Notes under the pieces: generated by a model
Told to the model about the DNA's origin: nothing
Database searches by the model: none
What the model saw: only the letters and a program-made list of their open reading frames with translations
In this document: positions 44,579 through 56,100 of the stretch, one piece after another
Layout of the letters: every line of letters begins with the position of its first letter
How positions within the stretch are numbered: position 1 is the stretch's first letter
Assembly: GCA_030407005.1 (NCBI GenBank)
Contig: JAUDYN010000001.1
Coordinates: 2,914,001-2,978,000 of the forward strand
Reading direction: 5' to 3'
Source of the DNA: Desarmillaria ectypa
Lineage: Eukaryota; Basidiomycota; Agaricomycetes; Agaricales; Physalacriaceae
Length of the DNA stretch: 64,000 nt
Made by a program: the position numbers and the translations under genes

Positions 44579-47500
44579 ATGGCTGCTCCTGCTGGTACGT
44601 GGCTCACTGCACTTTGCTCTCTCTCTCTCTCCATCATCTCACAACGCCCACCAGACTATTCTGTATTTGCAAGTGCTGAATTCGACCCCAACGACTACGC
44701 CAATGCCGTCCTTGCGGGCGAGCCATATGTTCTTCCATCCGACACACGTACAAAGCCTTTGATTTCTTCGACAAAGATTGCCGAGGCACCAGGAAAGGAA
44801 GAAATCTCCATAGCAATATCGAAACTCACTTTTGGCATTGACGATGTCTCTAAGCAAATAAAAACTCTTGTGAGTGCATATTGTCATTCGGTACATTGTT
44901 CATTCATCATTTTTGGATAATAGGTGACCAACCATCATCAAGATCTTCTTTCACAGGCAGCAAGTGCAAATGAATTATCCGGTTCCCTTAATTCTGTTCG
45001 CGCCGGACTCGCCGACCTTGACCATTCTCTCGAAAAGTGCGTCCTGTCGTTCCCTTCAATGCTACACGTACCCATCCTTTACCAGATTATGTCTCAAAGT
45101 CCGTGCACCATATCGGTCCCTTCAAACTAATGTCTCCCGTCTCCAAAAGCTTCAGCAGGCATCGGATGTTCTACGTCGCACTTCTCGGTTTGTGATTCTC
45201 GCTCGCAGACTTCAAATACAGATGGCCGAGATGGAGTCCGGTAGTAGCACCCCGGATCAGCCACTGCCACTTATCCGAAGCAAGTCCGATGAATCTGCTT
45301 TGGGTCAAGACCTCGAGGACGGCAAAGAGCGCACTATCGCAAAGGCAGCGCTTAGTATTGCGGAGCTTGGTATGTCCCTAGATTTATCGGTTCGCGGACT
45401 TGCATGACCTCGCTACAGTGTCGTTATTGGATGACCCAACCTCATGTGCGTCCGATAAAACCCGTCAATCGGACGTAGAAGGACATGATCTTGAATCCCG
45501 AACCTCTTTGAGGTCGGTTAACGCCATCGCCGTTCATGTACCTTATATCGAGGATGCCCGAGCCAAAGTGACTTCAGAAATGGAAAATATGGTTTTGACG
45601 GGTCTGACATCACTTGTAAATAGCTATCTTCTTTTCTGATTTTCCGCGTACTAAATGAACCCTAATAGAATCAATCCCTCCTGGCGTCCTCCCTTCAAAC
45701 AGCCTATAACCTTCGGGTTCTTCCTGAACTAGTTCAGAACCTCATATTAGAGTTGTCACAAGCTGTTGACGACCGAATACGAACTGCCTTTGATCTTTCC
45801 AAAATCTCCAAAGAAATCTTGTCCAAAGGTGGGCACCTAAAGTCCATATGGACGGGTCCACTGATACTTCACACAGATTCCGCCCCATCGCCTACACTGT
45901 ACAAGTCTCGCGTGAGAACGGAGCCAACCAATCTGACGGCTCCGCAATGGACGGCTGCTCTCTGGGCTCGATTAGAGGTGATGGTACAGGACATGGCTGA
46001 ATGCTGTGTAAAGGTGAGGATTACATGTGGACCACTGTTCACGGACATCTACCTGTCGAATATCAGCCTGGATAGACGCGCAGGGTCCTTGCTGGACAGC
46101 AGGTTTTTAGCCGTGTTTCACCATGCTTAATGCTAACAACGGTAGCCTAGGTATACACTTTAGAAAGAGTGTTGAAAATAAAAAAGGATACCGTTTCACA
46201 TGTAGTATTTCTGGATGAGGCCATGAAGGTCAGGCTGCTTCCTACTCCCTATCCAATGACCTGCTGACGATTTATTTTATATGAGTAGCTTCTTGAGAAC
46301 AAACCTAGCGCCACATTCTGGACAGCTTTGGCCCGTTCGCTAGAGAAGAATACGCGAGATGCCGCTAGAAGTAAGCATCTAGTGTTATGATAAGGATCAT
46401 CTGTATTTTACCAATCGCTAGGTTCAATGTTTCTTCAACAAACACTGAGCACGGGATACCCAAGACTTTTGAGATTATTCCACGAGTTCTTCGCCAAAAC
46501 TGCCGTTCATACAGATACAACTTACATACATACTTATCAAAGGTCCGCTTGTCTCGTTCCATCATTATTATATGCTAACCTATATCCAGCCCGGAGACTG
46601 TGCTTGTCCTTCGCGCACTGTCGAATTTCGAATCACTGTATCTTACCCGATCTTCGACTAAACTCAACGAGTCCGTTAGTCAGGCATTCTCTGGTGGGAT
46701 ACGGACACCACCAGGGATGTCCGAAGGCATTAACATCGCGCGTACTGTGGCCAACGAGTTAGACTCGGCCAGATTTGATCCATTGCTTGCGAAAGCCGTC
46801 GCTAAGAGCGCTACAACAAGTATAGATATGGTTGTATCTAGACTTGATGGTTTAGTGCGTATCGCCTTACGAATGCAAGTGCTTGCATAACCCTTCTTCC
46901 CTTAGGTTTCTCGGGATCGGTCTTCCGTGACTTTGGTAGGGCCCTCAGCGACGCCACAACAGGGTATAAATGGCACACTGGCAACATTTGTATATTATAC
47001 ATGGTTGCGGCTATCACAGCTTGGAGAAGAACAGAAAGAAGTGGTCTTCAACATCATTAAGCCTAGTGTTGATGTACGTCCTGCCTTTGAGCTTCAAGGC
47101 CTACCGTGATCAGGATCTTTTCCAGAATTTGCACTCTGCCTATGAACGCATCATCAATCCTCTACTCACCGCCATACGGCGTGAGCTCAGCGCCATCGTA
47201 TCTAAAATACATCGTTTTGATTTTGGTAAATCTGCAGACCCTATAGCAGGCATGGGTGGAGCAAGTTTGTACATGAAAGACCTCGTGGAAAAGCTGGCTT
47301 ACATCAAAGCCGAGATCTTCAGCAAGTTTGGGATCGGAGATGAAAAAAGAGCATGGTAAGTGTACACGCATTCCTTTCGGCCTGTCTTTAAATGTGCGAT
47401 GAGCAGGATAATGTCACTTGTGCAATACATCATTAAGACTTTTGTGATTCATGTCTCCATAGTCAGACCGCTTGGAGAAGCAGGTAAATTGCAGCTTACC

Positions 47501-47981
47501 AGTGACATGACAGAGTTAGAGTTTGCCTTGAGCGCGTTTCTAGTGGAAGGTCCACAAGAAAAGCGGGGTGGAAACTTGGAGAGTGTAGGGTCAGAATACA
47601 AAATGCTTCGAGCAATGCGGTACGTTCCTGAATGTGTGGAAGTGTGACTTTCCGAAGTAATGTCGATTTCCTAGACCTCTTTTATTCCTCGAAAACTCAG
47701 AACTGGCTTCGTCGCAACACACGGTTGGCTTACCCCCTCTTATCGTGTTGCACCATATACTTGTCCGTTCGCCGATACCACTGCCTCACAGTCTTCATGG
47801 ATGGCATGAAGCGGAATATGTTCGATGGGTTGATGAACACACGGAGGAGGAAGCGTGGACTCTCGTAGACGGTGGACTATCTCATTGGGAAAGGACGACG
47901 GGGAGCGAAGGCAGTGAAAAGGAAGATGCGATACAATACGTGAATTTGGCCCGAAAAGTATTGGCTGCAACACATTCCTAG
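44579..47981 (+). CDS. COG5: Conserved oligomeric Golgi complex subunit 5
   Basis: COG5 is part of the octameric tether that captures retrograde vesicles at the Golgi. The start codon at 44579 begins MAAPA, and a first intron (GTACGTGG donor) joins it to DYSVFASAEFDPNDYANAVL then AGEPY, the conserved fungal start. The N-terminal coiled coil follows: SKLTFGIDDVSKQIKTLVTN, HHQDLLSQAASANELSGSLN, SVRAGLADLDHSLEKLR, then LQKLQQASDVLRRTSRFVIL then ARRLQIQMAEME. Later exons hold the helical body, with SVSQAFSGGIRTPP-like and GASLYMKDLVEKLAYIKAEI segments. The C-terminus reads LHGWHEAEYVRWVDEHTEEE and NLARKVLAATHS. More than ten short introns are present. The gene converges with 48152-49944. Confidence 0.9.
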
Positions 47982-48151
47982 TAGTTTGAGAGCTATGTTC
48001 ATTTATTTCTCCGCGACCTCTCAACGCGTGTAGACCCAAAGAATGAAGAGGTAGAATTGTTATACTACAGGATACGGGGTACAATACAAGTACGAATTCT
48101 GCGGGTAATAATGTACATATGCTAGATGTTGAAAATATATATAGATCGACT
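47982..48151. terminator. Shared 3' region between convergent genes
   Basis: 170 bases separate the COG5 stop from the stop of the next gene. It is AT-rich near 48120-48145 (AAAATATATATAG), suitable for polyadenylation in both directions. No distinct hairpin terminator is implied; this is a eukaryote. Confidence 0.4.
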
Positions 48152-49944
48152 CTAACTGGGAGAAGTGGGATACACGGATAGGTTCAGGGCATCATCCGAA
48201 GATGGGCACTGTCCAGCAGGTGATGATGTAGGTGGCAAGAAATGGGTCTTTTCAGGCGAAGTCTGCTGATGCAAAATAGTCCGACTAGAGACTGCTTTAC
48301 GCAACAAGGACGCAAAGGCAAGTGTTTGGTCTGCAGGGCCCCATCCATCACAGACGAGGGTTGAATTGGATTCTTCTGAAATGGATGAGTAATTGCGTTT
48401 CAAACGTTTCCTGGGTGGGGGGAGATCACACGACGAACGAATCCAGCACCCTACAATAGGCTCCCATACAAATTGACTATCACCACTGTCCTCCGTTCCA
48501 AAACAGCGCTTCTCAGCGTCATCAACCAGTTCGATCAACTCTTGTTGGTAGGCCATCGCCTCTGCTTTCTCAATACAGGGCGAACCTAACAAACGGTCGA
48601 CGTGGCAGAGTATACAGGATAGTATGGACGCGTGAAGCTGGCAGAGATTGTGAGCTCGAAGCGCTGTTGAGTATTCCTGCAGTTGCGCTTTAGTATGCCG
48701 AAAGTTGGCAGAGGAGACGAATATGCGTTCAACTAGAACCCCGTAGGTCGATGGCAAAGGCACCACTTTGCGTAAGTACGCCAGTAGGGGATGGCGATGG
48801 CTATTCTTGCATTTCGGCAAAAGCTGGGTGCCCACACAAGCAACAGCGCAACGTAATTCTTGGATCCATCCTGACTGGCCCCGATCCGTATCAAGTTCAT
48901 CACAGAAGACAATGAGATCGAGTATCGCATCATGATACAACTGCTCTAGTGGCAGGAAATGACGGTAAATTGAACGAATCAGTTTTCTGGACAGGTCCAT
49001 ACTCGATTGTTCATCACAACGTTCCCTGATTACAAACTCTATCACGATGCAAGCGGCACGGACGAAGAAGTCTACAGGGGCACTGTGCAGGAACCGATCT
49101 ACAGGTTTAGAAAGCCAGATATTGGCTGTACGAATGGTGAGCAGGCAATTGCCCATTGTTTGCAAGAACGTCTTTTCCGTATGTCCCACGCCAGCACACC
49201 ATCGTCCACGAAGTTCGGTGAAAAAGTCCGAGTGCGAGGGATGACAAATTTGGGTGGAAGATAGGACGAGGACTAAAAGAGCGCCTAGAAGGGTCTCGGA
49301 TTCATGCAACAACCCTTGCTCCAAGGTGATGTCGAGAAGGATTCTGTGCAAGGTTGCATGAGGGGGACAGACACTGATGATCAAGTTTACTGCATGAGAG
49401 AGCAACGTCCACCTACACGTTTTTAGTGAAGTGAAAGCATGTATGGAAGGTCAAAAACCAACCGGCGGTACGGAGGGGGTACTGCTTCATACAGCAACTC
49501 TACAGTATCTTCTTCAGTATCCAGTTCTCCTTGGACATTCTGCCCGTCCCTGTGCTCCATATTCTCGCCGATCACAGTCGCGCATAAAGCAGCAAGCGTG
49601 ATCGGAAGCCCGGCACCGAAGGATTTCCTGTCCGAGGGCCGTGTGTTGAGCACCAGGTCACGGAACGCGTCGCGAACAGCATATATTTTGCGAGACAACT
49701 CCACAACAGCACCTGAGTTGCGGTCAAAAATGAGCCTAGAGGAAGCAGAATTGGGCGGAGGAAGCAGAGAAAGAGGCGCTTCAGAGCAGTTTGCTCCTCG
49801 ACGACATGAATAGGTCGCAACTCCAGCTGTGGGAACGGTGCTGCAGAGTCGTAGAGCCTGACATCGTACACGCAGTGAGCGCAGAAGGCGAGAAATGCGC
49901 CTGACGGAAAGGCTGTCGGAATCAGTGGCAAAGGTCGGCACCAT
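48152..49944 (-). CDS. Uncharacterised conserved-looking protein, about 580 residues
   Basis: Two long exons. Exon 1 starts MVPTFATDSDSLSVRRISRL at 49944 and ends EAVPPPYRR. Removing an intron with donor GTTGGT and acceptor TGTAG (about 49411-49468) joins it to WTLLSHAVNLIISVCPPHAT then LHRILLDITLEQGLLHESET. The body is leucine-rich and helical, with many Cys (CAVACVGTQLLPKCK, LHASILSCILCHVDRLL), like an alpha-solenoid. The last 90 residues are Ser/Pro-rich with a basic PPPRKRLKRNYSS that could be a nuclear localisation signal. I do not recognise the family. It faces a small gene head to head with 94 bases between the starts. Confidence 0.75.
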
Positions 49945-50038
49945 TGTGGTCGTTGGTGAAGCCAGCGTGGCGGTGCCGTCGCGTCAAAGTGGCACGTACA
50001 CAAGCACAAACTTGCCAACCTTCCAACACGACCGTGAC
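49945..50038. promoter_or_regulatory. Very short divergent promoter
   Basis: 94 bases separate the start codons of the uncharacterised 48152-49944 gene and the small 50039 gene. It includes GCGTCAAAG and GGCACGTACAC, but no established site is claimed. Confidence 0.45.
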
Positions 50039-50335
50039 ATGCCCCCAAAGACGTCGACCAAGGACACAAGGCCATTGCCGCTCAGCGACACCCTTCATGA
50101 TCTGGCCCTGCTACGTGTGTCAGGTGTAGATCTATCAGTCCTTGTTCCGTCATCTTCAGATGCGAGGTCGACAGACACAGATGTTGGTCTATCGGTCCAA
50201 CGGTCCCATGATTTCATCCAGTCAGCGCGGTCAGCTTTGAAGCTGCGAGACATGGAGGTCGTAGATGCTGAGGGAAAACGATTAGATGCTGTGAGGATTC
50301 AATTAGATGAACTTTCCCGTGGGCTGAAGGAGTAA
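50039..50335 (+). CDS. Small uncharacterised protein, 98 residues
   Basis: Single exon. The start MPPKTSTKDTRPLPLSDTLH is chosen over an upstream in-frame ATG at 49895 because the latter overlaps the divergent gene's first exon. The sequence continues LALLRVSGVDLSVLVP, a Ser/Asp-rich stretch, then a helical C-terminus: QSARSALKLRDMEVVDAEGK then LDAVRIQLDELSRGLKE. The heptad-like spacing of hydrophobics there suggests a coiled coil, fitting a small adaptor or complex subunit. No family is recognised. Confidence 0.65.
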   Translation: MPPKTSTKDTRPLPLSDTLHDLALLRVSGVDLSVLVPSSSDARSTDTDVGLSVQRSHDFIQSARSALKLRDMEVVDAEGKRLDAVRIQLDELSRGLKE

Positions 50336-51521
50336 TGTGAGCAATACTTCTCATGATCTTACATGCACTTCACAGGAGCTTGTAGGTCTATATGTTCAGA
50401 AGATGTTATACAATTGTTTTCACCCTCATGATGTATACAGTTTTAGGTCGTGTTCGATCAATTCATCGAGATTTCTGCGACTGAGTTGAGGTCGTGATGT
50501 CGAACTTACTACCGCCGTATTGGAGATAACCTGGGTGCTCCGAAGGTATTCTCTCTCTCATCTCGGCAACGTGGATGCTTTGGACATGGTCGTCCATGGT
50601 GGTTCAACGCTCCACTTACCGACCTCCCGTTGGGCAGGGACATTCCTTGGTCACTTACCCCATGGCGTTGGCGTTCTCGTTGGGTTCCTCAAAACATCAT
50701 TTTTTGATGTCGTCAGTTGTGACAGCGTTGGTTTCCATTTTCTGGATGATACATTGAGGGCCCGATTAGGTCCGGTTGCCTTCTTTTCCTTTTTGTTGTC
50801 CGATTACCGCATATCAGTGTTTCAAGGCCGTATGACACCTTGTGGTACGTGCCCTACCTCATATACTGGACAGTGCGCCATATGTGACTGCTGCGACTGG
50901 GCAGTTGCCGCTGAAAGGCTGGTTTTGTCGCCATGAATGCGATTACAAGATTGATACCCGCTGCCATTCGGAATCATGCAAGTATAGAAGCACTTAGTTC
51001 GGCTCCTTTAGTGATTGTTCGCATTTCCGAATCCCCGCCAAGTTCTTCCTGTGCTTCTTACGCTCCCTCTGCCATTCTTCCCCCAGCTGGTGTTCAATGG
51101 ACACACCCCAGGCCCAGCATCTACTCAGGTCAATCGAGAACACCAGATATGCCGTCTGTAAGCCCGAGCCATGCTTACAGTTCTCGTTGCCCGCACTTAC
51201 CTGCCGTTGACAGTTGTTGCTGCGACCATAATGCTTTACGATCACGGTGAATATTGCGTTCTGGGCATTTATCCCTACTTCGTCTCTAACTTCAAGTTTC
51301 GCAGTCCTTTCTTTCCATAGAGAGGTAAGCCCTTCATTGTCTCTTTCTCCTGTAATCACTGAGGATAAGCAGGTTGAACTTATCTGGGTCTGTTCACTAA
51401 ACAGAACGTAACCAGCGAACGCTCATATCAGTGTCCAATCCGCAGAGAAGGAGAACATCCTTCATCAACAACATTTTTCTATGGGTACATACAATAAAGC
51501 CAAAGTTTCTCCCCTAGTCCA
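50336..51521. other. Intergenic region with a doubtful minus-strand gene
   Basis: No gene is firmly supported. On the minus strand an ATG at about 50936 opens MATKPAFQRQLPSRSSHIWR, followed after a possible intron by NVSSRKWKPTLSQLTTSKND then VLRNPTRTPTPWG with GTAAGT directly after. The two exons do not join in frame with the splice sites I tried. The plus-strand open frame at 50520-50936 overlaps this and has no family motif. Confidence 0.35.
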
Positions 51522-52807
51522 ATGGCTGTCAGTAGCATCGATACTTCGGTCTCTTTTGTATACTGTGAGTCTTGACCCTGCTATAATCTAAAGTCATGAC
51601 TAATTTGGTTATGGCCAAGGTTTGAGTTAAGTGGTAAGTTCAACAGAGGTACTTGTTGCAAGGTTTCTGACCCCTCTGGGTTAGTTGTCGTGAATTCTCG
51701 TGTTACAGAATCAGTGCGTCACAATCATTTTAATGAGTCATCAAATGATGCTGAAAAAATCTATTTTTTGTTTAGTTGTATGTACTTTTGTCGTGCGGTT
51801 GATATCTCTACTGATTCTGAATTAGTTGTATGTCAGACGCTCAACGCACGTCGAAACATTCCAAACTAAGTATAGCTTGCGTAACGTGTAGGTTCCTTCT
51901 GGCTTCGTTGGGAGATCTTGTCAATCAGCATCTCAATTCTCACATCTGAACGTCAGTATCCTTGTACATGGAAGTTCTCCCGTGTTCTAACACCTAGCAC
52001 ACCTAGCAGTGGTTCTCATGTCATGGATATATGTGATTTACGACCGAAATACACTCGTAGTGGCCATGCTCCTATGCCTTTATGCTGCAGAAGTGGTCAC
52101 GACATTCGCGATACTCGGAGTATCCTTGAATCATGCGCACAGTGAGTCCAAATGCATCGAATTCTTCCACAACGTTTTGTTCATTCAGACACAGCTACAA
52201 ATCACATTGTTCCACCTGAGCTGTATCCGCCTGCTTTTTGCAGCCTGACTGAAATCCCGCCACTCTATAATTTCTACTGGGTTCCGAACCTGGTGTACAA
52301 CGGGGTGATATTTATACTATTTATTCTGAAAAGCTATCGGGTCCTAGGTCACCCTGCCCAACCGAAGCAAAAGCAAATCTTGTACGATGTATATAAGAAC
52401 TCTGCGATGAACTATGTGACGTGAGTTGACTTTAAGAATCTTCTCTCTGCTACTTACGTGTAGACAGGATGTTTTCTGCGTATCTCCTGTGCTGCATCTT
52501 ATGGATCTCGGCAGATGTACGTATGAAGAAGCCCTTATCTCAGCTCAAACACTTACAAAGCGCAACAATCACGTAGTTTGCTCTCGCACGAATCCCGGTG
52601 ATGTTTGCACTTTGTTTTTCGATCATGAACGCGACGAGGCTGCTGTTGAACGTACGATATGTATACTTCACCCATACACGCAGCCGTATCAGCGTCAGGA
52701 GTGATAACGATGACTCTGTCTTGACCGAGTTTGACGGCATTGAGGAGTGGTGGATGTACGAGTTACGGGAGCTGAGATGGAGTGGCCCGTCAGGGCCACA
52801 TGTGTAA
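51522..52807 (+). CDS. Multi-TM fungal membrane protein (DUF6533-like), 5' part uncertain
   Basis: The well-supported part runs from about 52009 to the stop at 52807. It reads SWIYVIYDRNTLVVAMLLCL then YAAEVVTTFAILGVSLNHA, FYWVPNLVYNGVIFILFILK, NSAMNYV, MFSAYLLCCILWISAD spliced across a GTACGT intron to FALARIPVMFALCFSIMNAT then RLLLNVRYVYF, and a tail WWMYELRELRWSGPSGPHV. The order of helices resembles the large agaricomycete family of putative membrane receptors with an N-terminal DUF6533 domain. The ATG at 51522 opens MAVSSIDTSVSFVY, but the exons between 51565 and 52000 could not be joined convincingly and the expected N-terminal helices are not clear. The gene may be degenerate at its 5' end. 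Confidence 0.55.
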
Positions 52808-53137
52808 TATACGCTGTATCGCCACTTCTAGTGTTTTTTTTTGGGTCGATAAAACGCGTCTCTGTGCTGATCGTTGCCTCGAGGCTTTGGTGAGGCAACT
52901 ATGAAGGGGGCTCATGAATCGGAATGCGCAGATGGATAGATAACGCCCATTATTGTACAATTAGTGTCCCTCACTAGTGCTAGTACTTAAACGAATATAG
53001 CATCAACATTGAAGAGAGTTTTTGCGATCTTGGTCACGTAACGTGACCACATGGTATAATTTCCAAATTCTTCAAAGTCATCCTTTTCCTTCAAACGTCC
53101 ACTGCATCCAGCAGCGACGACAAGCATTGCGACGACG
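52808..53137. other. Intergenic region, no gene seen
   Basis: 3' flank of the membrane-protein gene and 5' flank of the ABC transporter. A T-run at 52833-52842 and a pyrimidine-rich stretch near 53080 are the only notable features. Confidence 0.5.
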
Positions 53138-56100
53138 ATGGCGGTGGTCGAAGCATCCTTCCAGCACTCACCGCAGACTATCCTCATTTTCCTTCTCAGA
53201 GTCCTCTCGCCGGCCCTCGTTCTTCTTTGTTCTGTATCTTTGTTCTTCGTTCGTCCTTATGCCCTTTCTTTGTCATCCTCGTCGCCCATTACATCGGTGG
53301 TCGTCAGGTTTGTATCTTTGGCTTATCGTACGTACTGGTCTGACAACTCAGCAGGTCAGAGGTACCCCGCCGTAGCACGATCCTGCTCTTTCTTACTCTT
53401 ACTTCTCTAACATATCTCGCTGATGGTCTTGCTTTCGCGGTCTTTGCGGTAGTGACCAAGCATTGGACACGCGATACTGGCGTTGAACTTAATGCAGTGC
53501 TTGGTCTTGTCGCATTCTCGGGCTTAGCAGCACTGGGAGCTTGGAAAGATGTTCAAGGCATCAATGTTTGGTTCCGCAAACGAGTCAAAGCCTCCGTTGC
53601 TGCTGCTTTAATATTCGATATTTTATTGGCGATATTCCTTGCATTAAACTTCACAAAGAAAGGTACGATCCTGTAAACACCTACGTGAATAGCTTACGCA
53701 TCTGTCTTTGTGAAACAGATTCGCCTCCCTCTCCTCTCCTCCGCGTCATTCTCCAGATTCTTTTCCCTATCCTTCGAATATTATTTCTTCTTCCCTTGCT
53801 AGGATCCCTATTATCTCCACGTATCGTTTTCACCCCCGTCGAGGCGGAGAATGGATTTGATGAAACTGTGGCCACGGAATCCTCTTTCCTTCTTCCTCCG
53901 GGAGCCAACACCAATCCATCTACCGGACTTCTTGCTGTGCCAGGTCTCGCTCCCGGCGAATCTGGGGAATCTGCCAAGTATGGGACGTTTCGACCTAGTC
54001 GATCCATATTCCAGAGGTCTAATCCCACTACCCGCGCACCAACTCCATCGCCGTCGCATAAGGTTGTTTTCTATTTTCCAGTCATCGCTATTTATACTCA
54101 TCGATCTTTCATATCAAGGACACGGACAAGAAGCCGGAGGTCTCGCTTGATCCCTCCTGGTCTGAGATTGGAAGGCGTCTTAAGCGCCTCACGCCATATC
54201 TATGGCCGTCCAAGTCTCGCACATTGCAACTATTGGCTGTGAGTATTCCACTCCTACATTTCTCGCGTTTTACCGATAGAGATTTCCAATTGCCAGCTTG
54301 TTTGTGTTGCCATACTGGTCATTGGTCGAGTCGTCAACGTTGCCATGCCTTTTGCTCTTGGAGAGCTTGTCAGCATTCTGGAAGACCGATCTTCTGATCG
54401 TTCCCCGTGGCCCGTCTTATTCCTCTATGTCGCCTTAAGGTTCCTGCAGGGGAGTGGTGGTTTAGCGGCCATCCGTGACGTGAGTGTCTGAAGTCTACAT
54501 ACGTCCCAGGTTGTTGAGCATCCGGTTACAGTCTTTTTGGGCACCTGTGATGCAGTACTCCGACCGTGGTAAGTGCTTTCTGAGACTGCATGCAATGATC
54601 CTATAACCACACATAAATGCAGAAATGTCGCAGCTTTCCTTTGATCATCTGTTAAACCTCTCATTCGCCTGGCATACGCGACGGAAAACTGGAGAAATCC
54701 TTCGCGTTCTCGATCGTGGCGCTGCTATCAATCATACGCTGGAGGCGAGTATAGCTTTCCCTGTCATCATATTGTCTTGACTCACGGGAGATTGCAGCTC
54801 ATTTTATTTAATATTGTACCCACCTTCGTCGATATTCTCATTGCCTTGGTCGTGTTTGTTGTCAAGTTCGATTGGACTTTGGCAGTCACCATCTTCATCG
54901 TTGTCTTTGCGTATGGTATGTCCAAGCATTGCCTTTTTCTTTGTGCGCTGCATCTGTTTTGTAGTGTCGGCTAGTGTTGTTTTGACGCAATGGCGAACGA
55001 GGATAAGGAGAAAGATGAATGAGCGAGACATCGTAAGTCTTCTTTCTATCTTGTTTATCTCGTTCTTCACGTCTATCTTATGTCTTCAGATAACCCGCGG
55101 TATACATACGGACTGCCTTTTGAACTATGAGACTGTTAAATACTTCTGTGGCGAAGAACATGAAGCAGCTCGCTATAGGGATGCCCTCCGAGAATACCAA
55201 ACATTGGAGTACACGGTCATGAGTGCGTATGATAACCAAATTCTTGGGTATGATCCGTCTTACCTTAGCCCAGTTTCCTTGAATATTCTTAATCTCGTTC
55301 AAAACTTTATCATTGTGCGTGTTGGTTGATTTATCTTTATCCAGAACTTACGACCCGATCTGCAGACTGTTGGGCTCCTTGTTGGGTCGCTCATCGTTGC
55401 GCGGAGTGTAACAAACGGCCAGGCACATGCAAGCGACTTCGTCATTTTCATCACTTATTTAGGCCAGGTGAGCAAGCTGTATTTCAACACTTGGATTTGT
55501 ATTCTACGAATGCTTTTTTGCAGCTTTATGCTCCTTTGAACCAACTCGGATATATTTATCGCTCTGTGAACCAGTCCTTGGTTGATACGGAGAAGCTTTT
55601 GAAGCTTCTCAACGAACCAACGGAAATCAATGACAAGCCCAATGCACCTGACCTTGTGGTACAGGATGGCGAGATAGAATTTGATAACGTTAGCTTTTCG
55701 TACAATGATCGTACGGCAGCTCTCAGCGGTGTTTCGTTCAAAGTGCCTAAAGGCTCCTCTGTCGCGCTGGTTGGAGAATCAGGTTCTGGAAAGTCAACTA
55801 TTCTCCGTCTCTTGTACAGGTTCTACGATTTGAAGGAAGGACAAGGAAGAATTCTCATCGACGGCAAAGATATCAGGTTCTTATCTTTTTTTCTGTTCGC
55901 AGAAGACATTCCTAATTTCTTGATAGGGATGTTACTCAAAAGAGCTTAAGGCAAGCCATCGGGGTTGTTCCGCAGGACTCTGTTCTATTTAACACGACTA
56001 TTGGTTACAACATTGGGTATGTATCTTCCCGCTTTGTATACGAGACTGTTCTTCAATCGCTATTTCTAGATACGGCAAATTCGGCGCTACCCCTGAAGAA

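Noticed and set aside
50520..50936. Plus-strand open frame of 138 codons
   Set aside because: No family motif or neighbouring exons; a weak minus-strand alternative covers the same bases.
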